Below, piece after piece: positions 1 through 6,002 of a DNA stretch of 11,121 bases; within the stretch, counting starts at the first letter, position 1; every line of letters begins with the position of its first letter. Source of the stretch: Alphaproteobacteria bacterium UBA2954 (GTDB lineage Bacteria > Pseudomonadota > Alphaproteobacteria > Puniceispirillales > Puniceispirillaceae); assembly GCA_002348585.1 (NCBI GenBank), contig DEBO01000010.1:1185-12305 (forward strand). The letters are read 5' to 3'. The position numbers were made by a program, and so were the translations under genes. The notes under the pieces are model-generated. The model worked only from the letters and a program-made list of their open reading frames with translations. It was not told where the DNA came from and searched no databases.

Positions 1-234
1 CAGATGAACAGACTTCTTGTTAAACAAGATTGGCAGCAGGTAGAATACAATTCAAGGCCAGATTTGCTGTTTAACTATTTTCCAATAGATTCAGGTTCGG
101 CTGATTATATTAGTCGCTTATCGAGGCAATTGGTTCATCATCTAACAAATTCCCTTATCAATTTAAATAATATATATGATTGCTTATGTCGCAGGCAAGA
201 AACGCATTTGTATTTAAATTTTTGGAAGGCTTGA
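1..234 (+). CDS. Unrecognised ORF, probably the C-terminal end of a gene entering from the left
   Basis: The frame is open from the first base of the window to a TGA at 232-234. There is an ATG at 4-6, but any ribosome site would lie outside the window, so a 76-residue complete protein and the tail of a longer one cannot be told apart. The residues are mixed polar and aromatic (motifs such as RPDLLFNYFP and HLYLNFWKA), with no signal peptide, membrane segment or motif I recognise. The base composition is more AT-rich than in the genes downstream. It is not close enough to the next gene to be clearly in the same operon (145 nt gap). It could also be a chance open frame. Confidence 0.35.
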   Translation, partial: QMNRLLVKQDWQQVEYNSRPDLLFNYFPIDSGSADYISRLSRQLVHHLTNSLINLNNIYDCLCRRQETHLYLNFWKA

Positions 235-250
235 TGACTTTGGGATCTTT

Positions 251-266
251 ACCTTTAAAAGGTTTT
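251..266 (+). terminator. Weak possible terminator hairpin after the first ORF
   Basis: ACCTT at 251-255 pairs with AAGGT at 259-263 around a 3-nt loop, followed by a short T stretch. The stem is only 5 bp, so a role as intrinsic terminator for the ORF ending at 234 is a guess. Confidence 0.25.
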
Positions 267-379
267 ACGTCACAACTTCTTGTAGGTTATCGGTCAAAAC
301 ATCCATTTTGCATAGACCTGAACATCTACCCAGAACTCTGACCCCTTACAAAATATCCTTTAAGAAGGTAAAGCATAAG

Positions 380-769
380 ATGAGCATAAAAATTGATGTG
401 TCCGTTGGTGAGATCATAGACAAGCTGACCATTTTGGATATTAAAGCTGGCAAAATAGATGATACAGAAAAACTGGGTAATATCCTCAAAGAGCGGGAGA
501 GCCTTCTGCCAGCAATAGCACTACCCGCCTATCAGACAGATGAAATCCAGCAGCTGGCAGCTGAATTGAAGCAAGTGAATCTGCGCTTATGGGAGATTGA
601 GGATGCGATCAGATTAAAAGAAGCTAAAAAATGCTTTGATGAGGAATTCATTGAACTGGCCCGGTCAGTTTATTTTACCAATGATCAGCGGGCCTTATTA
701 AAAAAACAGATTAATTTGAAAACTGGCTCTGAGCTAGTGGAAGAAAAATCATACGAAGACTATAAATAA
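380..769 (+). CDS. DUF6165-like protein
   Basis: This is a 129-residue soluble protein with no signal peptide or membrane segment. The N-terminus carries the pattern I associate with DUF6165 (VSVGEIIDKLTILDIKAGKI at residues 6-25), followed by a helical, charged body rich in Lys, Glu and Leu. The rest contains LWEIEDAIRLKEAKKCFDEEF, and near the C-terminus come the helix ALLKKQIN and then KSYEDYK. Members of this family are about this long and have no established function; family assignment is from memory of the N-terminal pattern. The frame is open further upstream to a TTG at 308, but I place the start at ATG 380: the family pattern begins there and AGAAGG lies upstream of it. The gene is 39 nt before the dehydrogenase gene and probably co-transcribed with it and panC. 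A role linked to those enzymes is not implied by the sequence. Confidence 0.75.
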   Translation: MSIKIDVSVGEIIDKLTILDIKAGKIDDTEKLGNILKERESLLPAIALPAYQTDEIQQLAAELKQVNLRLWEIEDAIRLKEAKKCFDEEFIELARSVYFTNDQRALLKKQINLKTGSELVEEKSYEDYK

Positions 770-808
770 ACAGCAATAAATGACAAAAAAGAGCAAGAGC
801 TGAAACAA

Positions 809-1684
809 ATGCGCATATGCATGATTGGTGTTGGCCTGATGGGGCATGGCATCGCAAAAAATATTTTACGGGCCGGGCCTTATCATTTGAGCTTTTTGCA
901 TCATGATGGCAACCAACCGATAGATGATCTTCTCGCTGCCGGTGCTGTTCAGTCAGAAACCCTGAGTATGATTTGTCCTAAAGCTGATATAATTCTTTTA
1001 TGCGTTACCGGCGCGCCAGAGGTCGAAACAGTGTTGTTTTCCGATGAAGGGGTTTTTGCAAACGCTCAACCAGGTCAGATCGTGCTGGATTGTTCAACCA
1101 GCTTACCCAAAAAAAGCCGCACCTTTGCAAAGAGATTGGCGACAAAGCAGATACGGTATATTGATGCTGCAATGACACGCACACCAAAAGAAGCAGAACA
1201 GGGCAAGCTGAATCTTATTCTGGGTGGGGATGAAGCGGACATCCAGGAAGTCATGGATTTACTAAACTGTTTTGCTGATAAGATCACCTTTGCCGGTCCA
1301 GTTGGCGCAGGCCATGGGTTGAAGTTGATCCACAATTATGTCTCGCTTGGTTTCGCCGCTATTCTGTCAGAAGCTGCTGCTGCTGCCCGCACAGAAGCTA
1401 TTGACACGCAAACATTGATCGATGTGCTGGAAGCTGGAGGCGGCAAATCTGTTGTTCTGGAACGCTTCCGACCCTATTTGCAAAAGGGTGATATCAGCGG
1501 TCTGCAGTTCTCGCTGGCAAATGCCGCCAAAGATATTGGCTATTTCAACATTGCTAACCAGTCCAGCCACATGGCCTCTGCCTTGCACACCCTTTTGAAG
1601 AATGCTGCAGAAGATATCGGTGGAGCAGAAACCATTCTTAAGCTAATTGACCAGCTGGCTGCCCGCAAATCTGAACAGGTATAA
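809..1684 (+). CDS. NAD(P)-dependent beta-hydroxyacid dehydrogenase (3-hydroxyisobutyrate dehydrogenase family)
   Basis: This 291-residue cytosolic oxidoreductase has the usual length of the family. It opens with a Rossmann dinucleotide-binding loop, GVGLMG at residues 7-12. The substrate-loop motif DCSTSLPKKS lies at 94-103, with Ser96 and Thr97. The catalytic-lysine motif GAGHGLKLIHN is at 166-176, where Lys172 is the expected catalytic residue and Asn176 its partner. The helical dimerisation domain follows. The strand that usually reads DAPVSGG instead reads DAAMTRTPKEAEQG (119-132), so the Ser-Gly-Gly substrate loop is changed and the substrate is probably not simple 3-hydroxyisobutyrate. 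Members oxidise or reduce small 2- or 3-hydroxy acids. The gene ends 18 nt before panC, which raises the possibility of a role in ketopantoate or related branched-acid reduction; this is inference. Tartronate semialdehyde reductase-like activity is an alternative. Confidence 0.88.
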   Translation: MRICMIGVGLMGHGIAKNILRAGPYHLSFLHHDGNQPIDDLLAAGAVQSETLSMICPKADIILLCVTGAPEVETVLFSDEGVFANAQPGQIVLDCSTSLPKKSRTFAKRLATKQIRYIDAAMTRTPKEAEQGKLNLILGGDEADIQEVMDLLNCFADKITFAGPVGAGHGLKLIHNYVSLGFAAILSEAAAAARTEAIDTQTLIDVLEAGGGKSVVLERFRPYLQKGDISGLQFSLANAAKDIGYFNIANQSSHMASALHTLLKNAAEDIGGAETILKLIDQLAARKSEQV

Positions 1685-1702
1685 GGCAAAAAGAGACTGG
1701 CT

Positions 1703-2566
1703 ATGAAGATCTGCACAACCCGTGAAGAAATGCTAGCCCAGAGCGCGGCCTGGAAAAATACTAGCCAAAGTGTCTGTCTTGTGCCGACCATGGGCAATCT
1801 GCATGATGGTCATCTCTCTTTGCTGGAAGTGGCAACTGCCCATTCTGATAAGGTCATCACCTCAATCTATGTAAATCCGCTGCAATTTGCACCCAGCGAA
1901 GATTTTGACAAATATCCGCGCACACAAAGCGCCGACCTCGACAAACTGGCCGCCACCTCACTTTGCGATGCGGTGTTCATGCCGGAGACGATGTATGAAG
2001 ACGACCATGCTACCAAGATTTTCCCCGGCAGCTTGGCAGACGGCTTAGAAGGGGTTAGCCGCCCGCATTTCTTCACCGGCGTGGCTACCGTGGTCAATCA
2101 GCTATTTGAACAGACTGATGCAGATAAAGCGGTGTTTGGCGAAAAGGACTTTCAGCAATTGCGTGTTATTCAGCAGATGGTGCTCGACCGCCATATACAA
2201 ATAGAGGTAATTGCTGCCCCGACCTTGCGTGAGGCGGATGGATTGGCAATGTCCTCACGCAATGGCTATCTGACCACAACTCAAAGGGCGCAGGCCCCGG
2301 CTCTGTATCAAGCCCTTCAAAAGGCAGCAGAAAGTCTCTATGCTGGCGTTGAGGTAGCAAAAATACTGTCCACTGCGCAACAGGACTTGGTTGCGACGGG
2401 GTTTGATAGCGTGGATTATTTCATTTTGTGCGCAACTGACACACTAGCTCCACTCATGAAGCTGAAAAATAAGTCAAACTTGGCGGAAGGCGACACAAAC
2501 GGAGCTGTTCTATTGGCCGCCGCGCGTATTGGCGATATCCGCCTGATTGATAACCTGAGAGTTTAA
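1703..2566 (+). CDS. panC: Pantoate-beta-alanine ligase (pantothenate synthetase)
   Basis: The enzyme condenses D-pantoate and beta-alanine at the expense of ATP, through a pantoyl-adenylate, to give pantothenate (vitamin B5), the precursor of coenzyme A. It acts in the cytosol as a dimer. The 287-residue length is typical. All signature blocks are present: PTMGNLHDGH at 28-37 (the HIGH-like ATP site with His34 and His37), VNPLQF at 57-62, GEKDFQQL at 146-153, and READGLAMSSRN at 176-187 (the KMSKS-like loop). These match the well-known enterobacterial enzyme nearly residue for residue. The ATG at 1703 is preceded by AAAAGAGA. The gene lies 18 nt after the dehydrogenase gene and is the last of its operon; panB is not in the window. 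Confidence 0.97.
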   Translation: MKICTTREEMLAQSAAWKNTSQSVCLVPTMGNLHDGHLSLLEVATAHSDKVITSIYVNPLQFAPSEDFDKYPRTQSADLDKLAATSLCDAVFMPETMYEDDHATKIFPGSLADGLEGVSRPHFFTGVATVVNQLFEQTDADKAVFGEKDFQQLRVIQQMVLDRHIQIEVIAAPTLREADGLAMSSRNGYLTTTQRAQAPALYQALQKAAESLYAGVEVAKILSTAQQDLVATGFDSVDYFILCATDTLAPLMKLKNKSNLAEGDTNGAVLLAAARIGDIRLIDNLRV

Positions 2567-2567
2567 G

Positions 2568-2630
2568 TGAGTGAATGGAGTTACTCAAACCAACTATTCA
2601 AAAAATGAAAAAGTTGTAAGTATTTTTCAT
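2568..2630 (+). repeat. Two inverted repeats downstream of panC
   Basis: Starting 2 nt after the panC stop, TGAGTGA (2568-2574) pairs with TTACTCA (2581-2587) across a 6-nt loop, with one G-U pair. A second, perfect 8-bp repeat follows: ATGAAAAA (2605-2612) with TTTTTCAT (2623-2630), loop 10 nt. Neither has a free T-run after it, although the T-rich arm of the second could act as one. Together they could end the panC transcript or protect its 3' end. Confidence 0.4.
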
Positions 2631-2730
2631 CTTTTCACCCTTTGACTTAAGCATTGTCTTGTGGCATTTTTTGCTGTTGTATAGAAATTTTCCACCCAGA
2701 GTGCTTTGATATTTACAAAGGATAGGATAA

Positions 2731-3156
2731 ATGTTGCGGGTTATTTGTTTGGTAATTAGCTTGTGTTTCTTCAGTGCATTATCAGTGTCATCGTCACCTG
2801 CTCTAGCATGGGGAGACACCTTGATAAAATGCAAAATTAAGGGTGTTGGGGTCCGCAACTTCAAATTGGAAGACGGTATCTGGTCAGATAAAGTCTGGCA
2901 GCGCAAAAATAATACTGATTGGAAAGAATGGTGTCCAGAAACCGATAAGCAAAATATGAAGATTGGTGGTGATGAATTGATCTGCATGGTGGCTGGAAAA
3001 AAACACCGCGATATGCTGATATGGGGTCGCACTATCATTAATTTTGAAAAGCCGAGCTGGGAAATGCGCTACCGTTTTGCTAAACCAGGGCAGGCTTATG
3101 TAGACTCAGCCCCTGGCGGACGGGAGACTGCCACCTGTAAAATCTGGGATGATTGA
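2731..3156 (+). CDS. Small exported protein with four cysteines, unknown function
   Basis: I do not recognise this 141-residue protein. The first 26 residues form a clear Sec signal peptide: a hydrophobic core (residues 4-20) ends in SSPALA, with likely cleavage after Ala26 before Trp27. The mature protein of about 115 residues has four cysteines (34, 68, 85, 136), enough for two disulfides in the periplasm. It is rich in tryptophan (for example WKEWCPE and WSDKVW) and looks like a compact beta-rich domain. There is no lipobox, membrane anchor or known catalytic motif. A good ribosome site (AAGGATAGGA) sits just before ATG 2731. The gene stands alone between panC and the convergent regulator gene. 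A minus-strand frame over 2598-3038 is a shadow, because the signal peptide and ribosome site support the plus strand. Confidence 0.8.
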   Translation: MLRVICLVISLCFFSALSVSSSPALAWGDTLIKCKIKGVGVRNFKLEDGIWSDKVWQRKNNTDWKEWCPETDKQNMKIGGDELICMVAGKKHRDMLIWGRTIINFEKPSWEMRYRFAKPGQAYVDSAPGGRETATCKIWDD

Positions 3157-3200
3157 AAAGTTAGACAATCAAACTTGACTAGAACCAAACAGACAAACTT

Positions 3201-3836
3201 TCAGAATTTTTGCGTTTTATTTTGCTGAAAAAGACCCGCTAGATGCGCGCCTGTCAGGGTGCGAATACCAGCCTCATTAAGGCCATCGCGGAAACCATTT
3301 CGGATAAGGGTAATCAATCCTAGAAACAGATATGTAGTCGTCAGACTATCTGTTTTTAGAATTACCTCACCTCGGCGTGCTGCAGTTTCAAGCCATTTTT
3401 TGATTGCTGTGCAGAACCGCGAATAAACACCATTTATGGCATCCTGAGCTAGCGGGCCCAAATCCTCTCTCAAGTCTCGCATTTGAAACAAAAGGCAACC
3501 ACGACTATGTCCCTTCATGCCACCTATCAACGCGTCCAAAATCTCATCCAGTTGCCGTGGAAACGGCGCAGGCTTGTGCATAATATCATTAAGGTTGGCC
3601 AGCACTGTCTCCTCATAGGACAGCAAGACAGAGGCATGAAGTGCATCCTCAGATGGGAAATGCCTATACAGACTGGGTTTAGGAATGCCCATACGGCGAG
3701 CCACACTATTTACGGATAACATGGACACGCCCTCTGTCCAATATAGACTTAACGCTGTTCTCAGAACTTCATCCGCAGAGTATTTTTCAGGCCGACCAGG
3801 CCTACTCGATCCAATCGCTTCTTTTGCCCGCATCAT
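3201..3836 (-). CDS. TetR/AcrR-family transcriptional regulator
   Basis: This 211-residue protein is the normal size for a TetR-family repressor. The DNA-binding domain spans about residues 15-66: GRPEKYSADEVLRTALSLYW starts helix 1, and SVNSVARRMGIPKPSLYRHF (41-60) is the helix-turn-helix, with recognition helix PKPSLYRHF. The remaining 140 residues form the helical ligand-binding and dimer domain, which varies too much to predict a ligand. Two adjacent ATG codons (3836 and 3833 on the minus strand) follow a strong AGGGGGA ribosome site. The gene is convergent with the small exported protein (44 nt gap) and divergent from the barrel-like protein at 4095. By the usual logic of this family it may repress itself and the divergent gene, with a small-molecule inducer; that is inferred from gene order. 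Confidence 0.93.
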   Translation of the reverse strand: MMRAKEAIGSSRPGRPEKYSADEVLRTALSLYWTEGVSMLSVNSVARRMGIPKPSLYRHFPSEDALHASVLLSYEETVLANLNDIMHKPAPFPRQLDEILDALIGGMKGHSRGCLLFQMRDLREDLGPLAQDAINGVYSRFCTAIKKWLETAARRGEVILKTDSLTTTYLFLGLITLIRNGFRDGLNEAGIRTLTGAHLAGLFQQNKTQKF

Positions 3837-3906
3837 AACCAGTCCCCCTGAAACTGGTTCTCTTTATTATAATTTTGGCCATCAACAGTAGACAAAATAT
3901 GACGGA

Positions 3907-3947
3907 AAAATAACGTTTTTAGTCAGTGACGGTCAAGTATGAACTTG
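3907..3947 (-). promoter_or_regulatory. Candidate tetR promoter with overlapping operator-like inverted repeat
   Basis: On the minus strand TTGACC (3936-3931) and TATTTT (3912-3907) stand 18 nt apart, a plausible though imperfect -35/-10 pair about 70 nt before the regulator's start. The perfect inverted repeat CAAGT-atga-ACTTG (3934-3947) overlaps the -35 box, a position where a bound repressor would block polymerase. The repeat is short, so chance occurrence is possible. Confidence 0.35.
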
Positions 3948-4094
3948 TTTTTATTACTGCATGGTAATATTCTTTTAAAAAGGATGGAGTTGAGAATTGG
4001 CAGGAATACTTAAACATCAATCTGGAAGAAATAAGTTGTTCTCATAGCGAACAATAAACACAACCAGAATGAAAAAAGAAAAAGAGAGTACCCT

Positions 4095-4715
4095 ATGATT
4101 AATTACATTATTATTACCGCAGCCAGATGTGCGCCGGAAAACCGTCAGACGGCCCTGTCTCATATGCCTGGATTTGCCGCTGATCTGATTAGTAAAGCAG
4201 GGGCTGTCCGGTGCCGTTTCGGCGTGACCATGTCCGGCCTTGTTCCAGGTGCGCTTGTGTTTGTGCAAATGTATGAAAGCCTGGCCGGATTTGAAAAAGC
4301 TATTGATGTGATGCCACAATCAAAAGCTTATGCCAGTATGCTTAATGAAGCTGAGATCGATATTTATGCCCGAAATTTGATGAAAGCCATGCCGATCAGC
4401 TTTACAGAGGGTTCAGCAGAAGCGAAATATCTGGTTTTGACTCGTGCGATGGCTCCTAAGGGTATGTCGCCCGATGAATTTACTGGAGAGGTACAGAACA
4501 CCGCATCTATTTTTGCTGATGGTGGCGCACTAACAATGCGTCTGGGTCGTATTATGACAGGGTCCAACCCAGGCGGCTATATGCTGGGAGTTAGTTATCC
4601 GTCACTTGCCGCAGTAGAAGCTACCTACGACAAGCTGGGAACGGGTTCAGGCTTTGCATCTTTTGCTAGCAAAATTAACATAAATATGCGCTCTATTGTC
4701 CGCTTGCATGGATAG
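4095..4715 (+). CDS. Internally duplicated protein resembling dimeric alpha/beta-barrel (ABM-like) domains
   Basis: The 206 residues consist of two diverged copies of one domain of about 100 residues. Copy 1 covers roughly residues 3-95 and copy 2 residues 110-205. The best-matching stretch is AGAVRCRFGVTMSGLVPGAL (35-54) against GGALTMRLGRIMTGSNPGGY (143-162), and both continue into a strand ending in Tyr, then (E/P)SLA and a helix. The strand-helix pattern, with YIIIT and YLVLT opening the two copies, resembles antibiotic-biosynthesis-monooxygenase and stress-responsive dimeric ferredoxin-like barrels, where two such domains make one barrel. Here one chain could make the whole barrel. No signal peptide, heme or metal motif is visible, so no enzymatic role is assigned. 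It lies divergent from the TetR gene and may be its target. The ATG at 4095 follows a weak purine stretch (AAAGAGAG). Confidence 0.7.
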   Translation: MINYIIITAARCAPENRQTALSHMPGFAADLISKAGAVRCRFGVTMSGLVPGALVFVQMYESLAGFEKAIDVMPQSKAYASMLNEAEIDIYARNLMKAMPISFTEGSAEAKYLVLTRAMAPKGMSPDEFTGEVQNTASIFADGGALTMRLGRIMTGSNPGGYMLGVSYPSLAAVEATYDKLGTGSGFASFASKININMRSIVRLHG

Positions 4716-4727
4716 GAAAATTCTTTT

Positions 4728-4752
4728 TTTGTGTCTTTTATAAAAACACAAA
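4728..4752. repeat. AT-rich hairpin between the barrel-like gene and the hydrolase gene
   Basis: TTTGTGT (4728-4734) pairs with ACACAAA (4746-4752). Past one unpaired C, TTTT pairs with AAAA in the centre. It starts 13 nt after the 4715 stop and may mark the transcript end, but no T-run follows on the plus strand, so terminator function is uncertain. Confidence 0.35.
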
Positions 4753-4839
4753 GGACTTTGTTTGCTGTCTGTCATTTGATTGTATGTTCGAAATTGTAGG
4801 TTGCCAGCTTGATGTGATGCGGTTCATGATCATGCGGAT

Positions 4840-5727
4840 ATGAATAACATAAAAGACAACTGCAAAAATGACAGACTGGTGCTCTTTGGCACCAAAGGTG
4901 GGCCAAGAATCATCAAAGGTGGGTCCTGGCCCACAAGCCAAGCACTTGTTCTGAACGGCAATGTTTACGTCATTGATGCCGGCTTGGGGGTGACCCGCCA
5001 GTTTATTGAGGCTGGATTTACTTATGACCAACTTGAGAGCGTTTTTATCACTCATCACCACAGTGACCATAATCTTGAACTTGGAGGCTTAATTTATACA
5101 AGCTGGACTGGCGCTCCAGCACATAAGATCAACATCTTCGGTCCATCTGGTCTTGAAAGGTTAATGACACATTTCATTGAAAGCCAATCGTTTGATATCA
5201 ATATACGGATACTCGATGAAGGGCTTCACGATATCCGCGAATGTTTTTCTTGTACAGAATATACTCAAGGTGTCGTTTTTGAAGATGACAAGCTAAAAGT
5301 TGAAGCCTTGCGGGTACAGCATCCACCAATTGATAATTGTTTTGCCCTAAAGTTCGAAACCTCATCTACTAAAATTGTTTTTGGTGCAGATACTACTTAC
5401 TTTCCTCCCTTAGCTGAGTTTGCAAAAGATGCGGATATTCTGGTTCATGAAGCCATGCATTTAGGTGCAGCGCACAAAATTTGCATTCTACTGCAAGAAA
5501 CGAAACCTAAATTGTGGGCGCATTTTCAAGCCAGCCATACCTCTTGTGAAGATGTTGGCAGGCTCGCATCAGCCGCGAATTGCAAAACCCTTGTTGTTAA
5601 TCATTTTGTACCAGAGATTGGTTTCAATGTGACTGCCGATGACTTTGAGAATGCAATCAGAACCACTTTCAAAGGAAAACTGTTTATTGGTAGGGATCTG
5701 CTATCCATTCCTATCGTACCCAATTAA
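4840..5727 (+). CDS. MBL-fold metallo-hydrolase (RNase Z / AtsA-like group)
   Basis: This 295-residue soluble hydrolase has the metallo-beta-lactamase fold. After an N-terminal beta segment with GTKGGPR (17-23) and the strand VYVIDAGLG (42-50), the zinc motif THHHSDH at 71-77 supplies His72, His74, Asp76 and His77. Further candidate metal or active-site residues are His161 (VQHPP), Asp184 (FGADTTY), His203-Glu204 (LVHEA), His233 (ASHTS) and His255 (VVNHFVP). The order matches the two-zinc RNase Z-like and arylsulfatase AtsA-like group, which cleaves phosphodiesters, sulfate esters or other esters. No signal peptide is present, so it is probably cytosolic. The RNase Z exosite arm is not evident, which makes tRNA processing unlikely. 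The ATG at 4840 is the only possible ATG after the upstream in-frame stop, and its ribosome site is poor. The substrate is unknown. Confidence 0.88.
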   Translation: MNNIKDNCKNDRLVLFGTKGGPRIIKGGSWPTSQALVLNGNVYVIDAGLGVTRQFIEAGFTYDQLESVFITHHHSDHNLELGGLIYTSWTGAPAHKINIFGPSGLERLMTHFIESQSFDINIRILDEGLHDIRECFSCTEYTQGVVFEDDKLKVEALRVQHPPIDNCFALKFETSSTKIVFGADTTYFPPLAEFAKDADILVHEAMHLGAAHKICILLQETKPKLWAHFQASHTSCEDVGRLASAANCKTLVVNHFVPEIGFNVTADDFENAIRTTFKGKLFIGRDLLSIPIVPN

Positions 5728-5774
5728 ATGCACGAATTCTTCGGCTAGCTATTATACTTTAATTGGCAAAATGC

Positions 5775-5790
5775 AAAAATTTAAATTTTT
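5775..5790. repeat. Perfect 16-bp AT-only palindrome after the hydrolase gene
   Basis: AAAAATTTAAATTTTT is its own reverse complement. It lies 48 nt after the hydrolase stop, flanked by near-matching ATG(C) and CAT. It might help end transcription, act as a bending site, or be a by-product of the strong AT bias of this spacer. Confidence 0.35.
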
Positions 5791-5876
5791 CATGTAATCT
5801 TTTCATTTCTGTTAAAAGTTTGTACCATATTAAAATTTAGATCTGAGTTGATTAAAAAATTTTCTCTGAATTTTGA

Positions 5877-5906
5877 TTACCTTTACTATTCCGATTTGAG
5901 TAAAAT
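5877..5906 (+). promoter_or_regulatory. Weak candidate promoter of the ABC transporter operon
   Basis: The 275-nt spacer 5728-6002 is very AT-rich and holds no gene. TAAAAT at 5901-5906 matches five of six -10 bases; TTACCT at 5877-5882, 18 nt upstream, matches only three of six -35 bases. Transcripts starting near 5912 would have a leader of about 90 nt. That leader includes a small hairpin, TTAGC (5969-5973) with GCTAA (5979-5983), before the ribosome site. An activator may be needed. Confidence 0.25.
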
Positions 5907-6002
5907 ATCGCTAAGTGAGGGTTAAACGGTTGCCAAAATTCCTCAATCTATGTTTCACTCGAGACTGTTTAGCAATCTGCTAATTTTGCAAAAGGTCAGG
6001 AT

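Noticed and set aside
308..379. Longer DUF6165-like ORF starting at TTG 308
   Set aside because: The first 24 residues do not resemble the family and TTG has no clear ribosome site; ATG 380 begins exactly at the family N-terminus.
1005..1797. Minus-strand ORFs across the dehydrogenase and panC
   Set aside because: They are antisense to well-recognised genes with intact motifs and show no domains of their own.
2661..2675. Sigma-54-like promoter (TGGCAT...TTGC) upstream of the exported-protein gene
   Set aside because: The GG and GC doublets are separated by 8 bases where the sigma-54 pattern needs 10.
2598..3038. 146-residue minus-strand ORF
   Set aside because: It overlaps the exported-protein gene, whose ribosome site, signal peptide and cysteines support the plus strand; the minus-strand product has no recognisable features.
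4728..4752. Classical intrinsic terminator at the 4728 hairpin
   Set aside because: The stem is almost all A-T and no T-run follows on the plus strand, so only an inverted repeat is claimed.
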